Assembly (NCBI GenBank): GCA_937919155.1
Contig: CALFPM010000205.1
Coordinates: forward strand, 1 to 11,338
Direction of reading: 5' to 3'
DNA length: 11,338 nt
Source of the DNA: an uncultured Clostridia bacterium
GTDB taxonomy: Bacteria; Bacillota; Clostridia; Oscillospirales; Acutalibacteraceae
The notes beneath the pieces are model-generated. The model did not search any database. It worked only from the letters and a program-made list of their open reading frames with translations, and was not told where the DNA came from. A program made the translations under genes and the position numbers. This document shows, piece after piece, positions 6,983 through 11,338 of the stretch (positions are counted from its first letter, which is position 1; each line of letters begins with the position of its first letter).

Positions 6983-8260
6983 ATGCCTCAGGTCAGAATG
7001 CTGGCAGATCAGGTGCGGCTTGTATCGGAACAGACAAGCCGATTCAAAACGGGTAAGATTTTTGTTTCCGCCGCTTTGCCTATGAACGAAAACACGGCGG
7101 CAAATTCTCTGCTTATATATCTTCTTAAGCGTTCCTGCAAGGAATATCCCGATTTTTCAATGCTTAACGGCAAGCTGGATGAGCTTTACGGCGCATCGGT
7201 TTCCGCAGGTGTGTCCAAAATCGGCGAGGCTCAGGTGCTGAATCTTTCCGTAACCTGTCTTGATGACCGCTTTTCGCTGACGGATGAAAGCATTGTTGAG
7301 CAGTGCGCTCAGCTTCTTGCAAGCATGCTTTTCAGTCCCAACTGCAAGTGCGGCAGTTTCGGCGCGGAAAATCTTGCAACGGAAAAGAGACTTCTCATTC
7401 AGCGCATTGAAGAGGAGCTTAACGATAAGCGTGCCTATGCATTTGACAAGTGCATCGAGTATATGTGCGCTTCCGAAGCTTACGGAAAACCCAAATACGG
7501 CACCGATGAGGAAATTGAAGCTGTTAAAATGGCGGATGTTTATGCGGCGTGGAAAAATATGCTTTCAACTGCAATTTTTCAGATAACCGTTGTGGGCGGT
7601 GCAGATGCGGACAGAGTTGCGGAGATTTTTGAAAAACGCTTTGCCAAAATTGAGCGCAATCCCGTGAAACCTCAGACGGTGTTTATTCAGAAAGGCAGAC
7701 ATTTCAACAGATATGAGGAGAGCTTCCCTGTCAATCAGGGCAAGCTTGTTATGGGCTTCAGAACGGGTATGCTCCACGGCAGGGACAATATCCACGCCGT
7801 TACCGTTATGAACGATATTTTCGGAATGGGAACTTATTCAAAGCTCTTTATGAATGTCCGAGAAAAGCTGAGTCTTGCTTATTATTGCTGGTCAAGGCTC
7901 ATTGCAAGCAAAGGCATTCTGCTTGTTGAGGGCGGCATTGACACCGACAAAGAGAAAAAGGTGTCTGCCGAGGTGCTCAGTCAGCTTTCCGACCTGAGAA
8001 GCGGCAAAACCGACCCCGAGGTGCTTGAATCTTCAAAGCGTTCTCTGAAAGAAAAATGCACATTCACCACTCCCGAGGGAATTTGTTCCTGGTATGCGGC
8101 ACAGGTGCTTGAGGATGAACTCATCACTCCCGAAGAGAAAATAAGCGGAATTGAATCCGTCACAATGGAGCAGGTCTGCGAGGCGGCGAAAAAGCTGTCC
8201 ATAGACACAATCTTTATGCTTAAGGCGCAGGAAGGGGAGGAAAGCGGAAATGAAAATTGA
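6983..8260 (+). CDS. M16-family peptidase homologue without zinc-binding motif (YmfF-like subunit)
   Basis: A 425-aa protein with the two-lobe layout of M16B peptidases: N-terminal lobe about residues 1-190, linker, and C-terminal lobe about 240-410 with a 'SLAYYCWSRL' strand and 'GGIDTDKEK' typical of the second domain. Where active M16 enzymes carry HxxEH, this protein reads 'ANSLLIYLLKRS', so the zinc ligands are missing and it is expected to be catalytically inactive. It resembles B. subtilis YmfF, whose family is often labelled EF-P 5-aminopentanol modification-associated; that role is taken from the family label, not from this sequence. The ATG is preceded by AAGGA (6969-6973). It overlaps the next gene, an active M16 peptidase, by 11 nt, which strongly suggests a heterodimer of inactive and active subunits like mitochondrial processing peptidase. 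No signal peptide is seen, so a cytoplasmic location is likely. Confidence 0.85.
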   Translation: MPQVRMLADQVRLVSEQTSRFKTGKIFVSAALPMNENTAANSLLIYLLKRSCKEYPDFSMLNGKLDELYGASVSAGVSKIGEAQVLNLSVTCLDDRFSLTDESIVEQCAQLLASMLFSPNCKCGSFGAENLATEKRLLIQRIEEELNDKRAYAFDKCIEYMCASEAYGKPKYGTDEEIEAVKMADVYAAWKNMLSTAIFQITVVGGADADRVAEIFEKRFAKIERNPVKPQTVFIQKGRHFNRYEESFPVNQGKLVMGFRTGMLHGRDNIHAVTVMNDIFGMGTYSKLFMNVREKLSLAYYCWSRLIASKGILLVEGGIDTDKEKKVSAEVLSQLSDLRSGKTDPEVLESSKRSLKEKCTFTTPEGICSWYAAQVLEDELITPEEKISGIESVTMEQVCEAAKKLSIDTIFMLKAQEGEESGNEN

Positions 8261-9521
8261 ACAGCTCACCAATGAGAAGCTCGGCGAAACCGTTTTTTGC
8301 GCAACTCATTCCTCGGGTCTTGAAATCAGGGTTATGCCCAAGAAAGGCTACACCTCCGCATATGCGGTTTTCGGCGTGAAATACGGCTCCATTGACACCG
8401 CCGTCAAAAATGAAAACGGCGATTTTGAAACAATCCCCGAGGGCACCGCTCATTTTCTCGAGCACAAGCTTTTTGAGAGCGAGGACCTTAATGCCTTTGA
8501 GCGTTTTGCCAAAACAGGCGCAAGCGCAAATGCTTACACAAGCTTTGAGAAAACGGCTTATCTTTTCAAAGGCTCGGAGAATATCGGCGAATCCCTTGAA
8601 ATTCTTCTTGATTTTGTTCAGAATCCCTATTTCACTCAGCAGACAGTTGAAAAAGAGCAGGGCATCATCGGTCAGGAAATCAGAATGTATCAGGATTTGC
8701 CCGATTGGCAGGTAATGTTCAATCTGCTTAAGGCGCTTTACAGTGACCACCCCGTGAGAATTGATATTGCAGGCACTCAGGATTCAATCGCAAAGATTGA
8801 TGCAGACCTGCTTTACAGACTTTATAAAAATTTCTATAACCCTGCCAATATGGTGCTTTCCGTTGTGGGTTGCATCGAGCCTCAGGAGGTGTTCGACATC
8901 GTTGACCGATGCATAAAGAATACTGACGGCAAGGCGGCAGAGAGAAAATTTGTGAAAGAAAGCGGAATTCCCGTTGAGAAATATGTTGAACAGCAGCTTT
9001 CCGTTGCCCAGAAACAGTTTCTTCTCGGTTACAAGGAAGAACTTTCAGAGCCTCTGCTGACCCTTGAGGATGAAATTGCATCTCAGGTTATGGTTGAGGT
9101 TATTGCAGGAAAATCTTCGCCTCTTTTCAAAAAATTGCTTGACGAAGAGCTTGTTGATATGGGCTTCGGCGGCGATGTTTTCAACGGTTTCGGTTTCTCA
9201 TGCCTTATGCTTGGCGGCTCAAGCAAAGACCCGGACAAGGCTTGTGAAATAATAAAAGCGGAAATTAAGCGTTGCAAGAAAGAGGGCATCGATCCTGCCG
9301 CTTTTGAGAGAGCAAAGCGCAAATTCTACGGCAGATATGTTATGAGCTACAATGATATTGATGACACCGCAAATCTTATGATGAATCTTTATTTCAACGG
9401 CTACAAGCCTTTTGCAGAGCTTGAAGTCTGCAAAAAGCTGACACTTGAAAAGGTGCAGAGCAGGCTTGATGCAGTCAGGGATGAATTCTCGGCACTTTCC
9501 GTCATCAGTCCTATATCATAA
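8250..9521 (+). CDS. Zinc metallopeptidase of family M16 (YmfH-like active subunit)
   Basis: A 423-aa M16B peptidase with an intact zinc site. HFLEH at 68-72 supplies His68 and His72 as ligands and Glu71 as general base. About 70 residues later, EKEQGIIGQE contains Glu143 as the probable third zinc ligand and Glu136 as the conserved second acid. The C-terminal lobe (about 185-400) carries the usual substrate-contact region around 'KRKFYGRYVMSYND'. It starts inside the preceding gene (ATG at 8250, 11 nt overlap) with GGGGAGG just upstream, so the two are translationally coupled. Together they match the YmfF/YmfH pair of Bacillota. The substrate is not known from this sequence; a peptide-processing or quality-control role is inference. 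It has no signal peptide or membrane segment. Confidence 0.93.
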   Translation: MKIEQLTNEKLGETVFCATHSSGLEIRVMPKKGYTSAYAVFGVKYGSIDTAVKNENGDFETIPEGTAHFLEHKLFESEDLNAFERFAKTGASANAYTSFEKTAYLFKGSENIGESLEILLDFVQNPYFTQQTVEKEQGIIGQEIRMYQDLPDWQVMFNLLKALYSDHPVRIDIAGTQDSIAKIDADLLYRLYKNFYNPANMVLSVVGCIEPQEVFDIVDRCIKNTDGKAAERKFVKESGIPVEKYVEQQLSVAQKQFLLGYKEELSEPLLTLEDEIASQVMVEVIAGKSSPLFKKLLDEELVDMGFGGDVFNGFGFSCLMLGGSSKDPDKACEIIKAEIKRCKKEGIDPAAFERAKRKFYGRYVMSYNDIDDTANLMMNLYFNGYKPFAELEVCKKLTLEKVQSRLDAVRDEFSALSVISPIS

Positions 9522-9545
9522 TGTATAACAGAAAGGAATGATAAA

Positions 9546-10544
9546 ATGTCCGATTATACCGTTGTTTATTTTACGGGCATCGACAGGGGATTCAGCGTGC
9601 CTGCGGTGCTTGCGGATTTCAACATTTTCGGAATGGATGTTGAAATCAGATTTTACGGCGCGATTATTGCATTCGGCTTTCTGCTTGCTGTGCTTTTCGG
9701 CGGCAGAATGGCCTATAAATGGAAAATGAGCCTTGACAAAATGATTGATGTGCTTATTTACGGCACTATTTTTGCCATTATCGGCGCAAGGCTTTATTAT
9801 GTTTTCTCCAAGTGGGATTATTACAGCGCTCATCTTGCGGAAATACCGCAGATATGGCAGGGAGGTCTTGCCATTTACGGCGGAATCATCGGCGGTCTTG
9901 CGGCGGCTTATGTTGTTTGCAGGATAAGAAAACTCAATTATTTCAATCTTCTCGATATGGCAACAATGAGCCTGCTTATCGGTCAGGGCATCGGAAGATG
10001 GGGCAATTTCACCAATCAGGAAGCTTTTGGTGTCAACACCGACCTGCCCTGGGGTATGTGGAGCGAAAAAATCGCAATCGACATTATCCGCAGTCAGTCG
10101 GAATACAAAGGCTTCAGCGTTGACCCCACTCTCCCCGTGCACCCTACTTTCCTTTATGAATCAATCTGGTGTCTTCTCGGTTTCTTTGTGCTTTTCATCA
10201 TCTGTAAAAAAGCAAGAAAATTCAGCGGACAGATTGCTCTGTGCTACGGTGTGTGGTACGGTCTTGAAAGAACCTTTGTTGAGGGACTCCGCACGGACAG
10301 CCTCTACATTGCAGGCACAACAATCCGTGTTTCTCAGGCGCTTTCGGCTGCTCTTGTGGTGGTTTGTGCAGCGCTTCTTGTCATTCTTCTCATAAAGTAC
10401 ACCAAAAACCCGAAACCCATTGAGGGCGTTGACTATTTCCTTGATGAAAAAGCGGGAAAGAGTGAAGAAAACACGGATGACACGGAAGAAAAAGAAGAAA
10501 CTTCCGCAGAAAATACAGTTTCCGATGCGAAAAACGAAGAATAA
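9546..10544 (+). CDS. lgt: Prolipoprotein diacylglyceryl transferase
   Basis: Lgt moves a diacylglyceryl group from phosphatidylglycerol to the lipobox Cys of prolipoproteins, the first step of lipoprotein maturation, and acts in the cytoplasmic membrane. The 332-aa protein has about seven hydrophobic segments between residues 20 and 285. The signature GRWGNFTNQE lies at 150-159, with Arg151 equivalent to E. coli Arg143. Arg242 and Glu246 in RTFVE match E. coli Arg239 and Glu243. At the site of E. coli His103 (HGGLIG) this protein has Tyr111 (YGGIIG). The last ~45 residues form an acidic Glu/Asp/Lys tail that would face the cytoplasm and is not part of the core enzyme. ATG at 9546 follows GAAAGGAA with good spacing, 24 nt after the M16 gene. 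The family is certain; the tail makes it longer than the usual 260-300 aa. Confidence 0.97.
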   Translation: MSDYTVVYFTGIDRGFSVPAVLADFNIFGMDVEIRFYGAIIAFGFLLAVLFGGRMAYKWKMSLDKMIDVLIYGTIFAIIGARLYYVFSKWDYYSAHLAEIPQIWQGGLAIYGGIIGGLAAAYVVCRIRKLNYFNLLDMATMSLLIGQGIGRWGNFTNQEAFGVNTDLPWGMWSEKIAIDIIRSQSEYKGFSVDPTLPVHPTFLYESIWCLLGFFVLFIICKKARKFSGQIALCYGVWYGLERTFVEGLRTDSLYIAGTTIRVSQALSAALVVVCAALLVILLIKYTKNPKPIEGVDYFLDEKAGKSEENTDDTEEKEETSAENTVSDAKNEE

Positions 10545-10569
10545 ACGCAGTTATAAGGAGTGAAGACCA

Positions 10570-11338
10570 ATGGCTAAAATAATTGACGGCAAGGCAATAA
10601 GAGAATTCAATCTTGATAAAATTTCGGAGCAGGTTGAGGAGCTTAAGGCTCAGGGCATATTGCCCACTCTGGCGGTTATTATCGTAGGCAGTGACCCTGC
10701 ATCAAGAATTTATGTTAACAACAAGAAAGCGGCATGCGAAAGAACGGGAATGAAATCTCTTGAATTTGCTCTGCCCGAGGAAACAACAACCGAAGAACTC
10801 CTCGAACTTATTGATAAGCTGAACGCGGACAAGTCAGTTAACGGCATTCTCTGCCAGCTCCCTGTGCCCAAACATATTGACAAAAACAAGGTGCTTGAAA
10901 GAATTCTTCCCGAAAAGGATGTTGACTGCTTCCACCCCGAAAATGTGGGCAAGCTCTGCATCGGCAACGGCGGTCTTGTGCCCTGCACACCTATGGGAAT
11001 GGTGAAAATGCTTGAATATGAAGGCGTTGACCCCACAGGCAAGCACTGTGTAATCATCGGCAGAAGCGATATAGTCGGCAAACCCATGGCGATGCTTATG
11101 CTTGCAAGGAACGCAACCGTTACCGTTTGCCATTCAAAGACGGTCAACCTTGCGGAAATCACAAAGCAGGCTGATATTCTTGTTGCGGCGGTTGGTATTG
11201 CAAAATTTGTTAAAGCGGATATGGTCAAGGACGGCGCAATCGTGCTTGACGTTGGTATGGACAGGGACGAAAACGGCAAGCTTTGCGGCGATGTTGATTA
11301 TGACGCGGTCAAGGAAAAGGCATCAATGATAACTCCCG
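10570..11338 (+). CDS. folD: Bifunctional methylene-THF dehydrogenase / methenyl-THF cyclohydrolase, 3' end cut by window
   Basis: FolD interconverts 5,10-methylene-THF, 5,10-methenyl-THF and 10-formyl-THF with NADP(H), feeding purine and formyl-methionine synthesis in the cytoplasm. The frame opens with ATG at 10570, 9 nt after AAGGAG (10555-10560), and is open to the window edge, giving 256 of an expected ~280-290 residues. Catalytic residues are Tyr48 and Lys52 (YVNNK), Gln96 in GILCQLPVP and Asp119 in EKDVDCFHP. The cofactor-binding Rossmann motif is GRSDIVGKP (164-172). It ends near 'MITP', just before the conserved PGGVGPMT segment, which lies outside. It follows lgt by 25 nt and is probably in the same transcript. 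The Cys at 120, where many relatives have Gly (DVDGFH), is a substitution I believe also occurs in Clostridia enzymes. Confidence 0.97.
   Translation, partial: MAKIIDGKAIREFNLDKISEQVEELKAQGILPTLAVIIVGSDPASRIYVNNKKAACERTGMKSLEFALPEETTTEELLELIDKLNADKSVNGILCQLPVPKHIDKNKVLERILPEKDVDCFHPENVGKLCIGNGGLVPCTPMGMVKMLEYEGVDPTGKHCVIIGRSDIVGKPMAMLMLARNATVTVCHSKTVNLAEITKQADILVAAVGIAKFVKADMVKDGAIVLDVGMDRDENGKLCGDVDYDAVKEKASMITP

Overview
The window reads as chromosomal DNA of a low-to-moderate-GC Bacillota bacterium, most likely a gut-type Clostridia (Oscillospiraceae/Ruminococcaceae-like). The evidence is strong AAGGAG-type ribosome-binding sites, tightly packed co-directional genes, a lonA-engB gene pair as in Bacillus subtilis, an ymfF/ymfH-type M16 peptidase pair, and a mobile-element end of the kind common in Clostridia. 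The assignment is inference from gene content and style; there is no rRNA or other marker for species. All genes lie on the + strand.

Region 1 (1 to about 2500) is the right-hand end of an integrative mobilizable or conjugative element. It holds the C-terminal end of a relaxase (cut by the window start), a 62-aa small helical protein, a hairpin terminator, and a 582-aa large serine recombinase that ends in a strong intrinsic terminator. The bases here are visibly more A/T-rich and the codons differ from those of the genes to the right. The left part of the element is outside the window.

Region 2 (about 2500 to 11338) is a compact housekeeping cluster: lon, engB, lysA, an inactive M16 peptidase homologue, an active M16 metallopeptidase, lgt, and folD (cut by the window end). 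A good sigma-A-type promoter lies before lon, with an 8-bp perfect inverted repeat over its -10 box. No convincing terminator or second promoter is seen between lon and folD. Gaps are 15, 1, 46, -11, 24 and 25 nt, so these genes are probably one transcript. The roles are protein quality control (Lon), 50S ribosome assembly (EngB), lysine synthesis (LysA), a paired M16 protease, lipoprotein maturation (Lgt) and one-carbon folate metabolism (FolD). They are linked by location rather than by one pathway.

I see no CRISPR array, tRNA, rRNA, insertion sequence or clear new defence or biosynthetic system. The points most worth a second look are the element-chromosome junction just before lon, the inverted repeat over the lon promoter, possible alternative RNA pairings before the recombinase, a Tyr in place of a key His in Lgt, and the position of the M16 pair.
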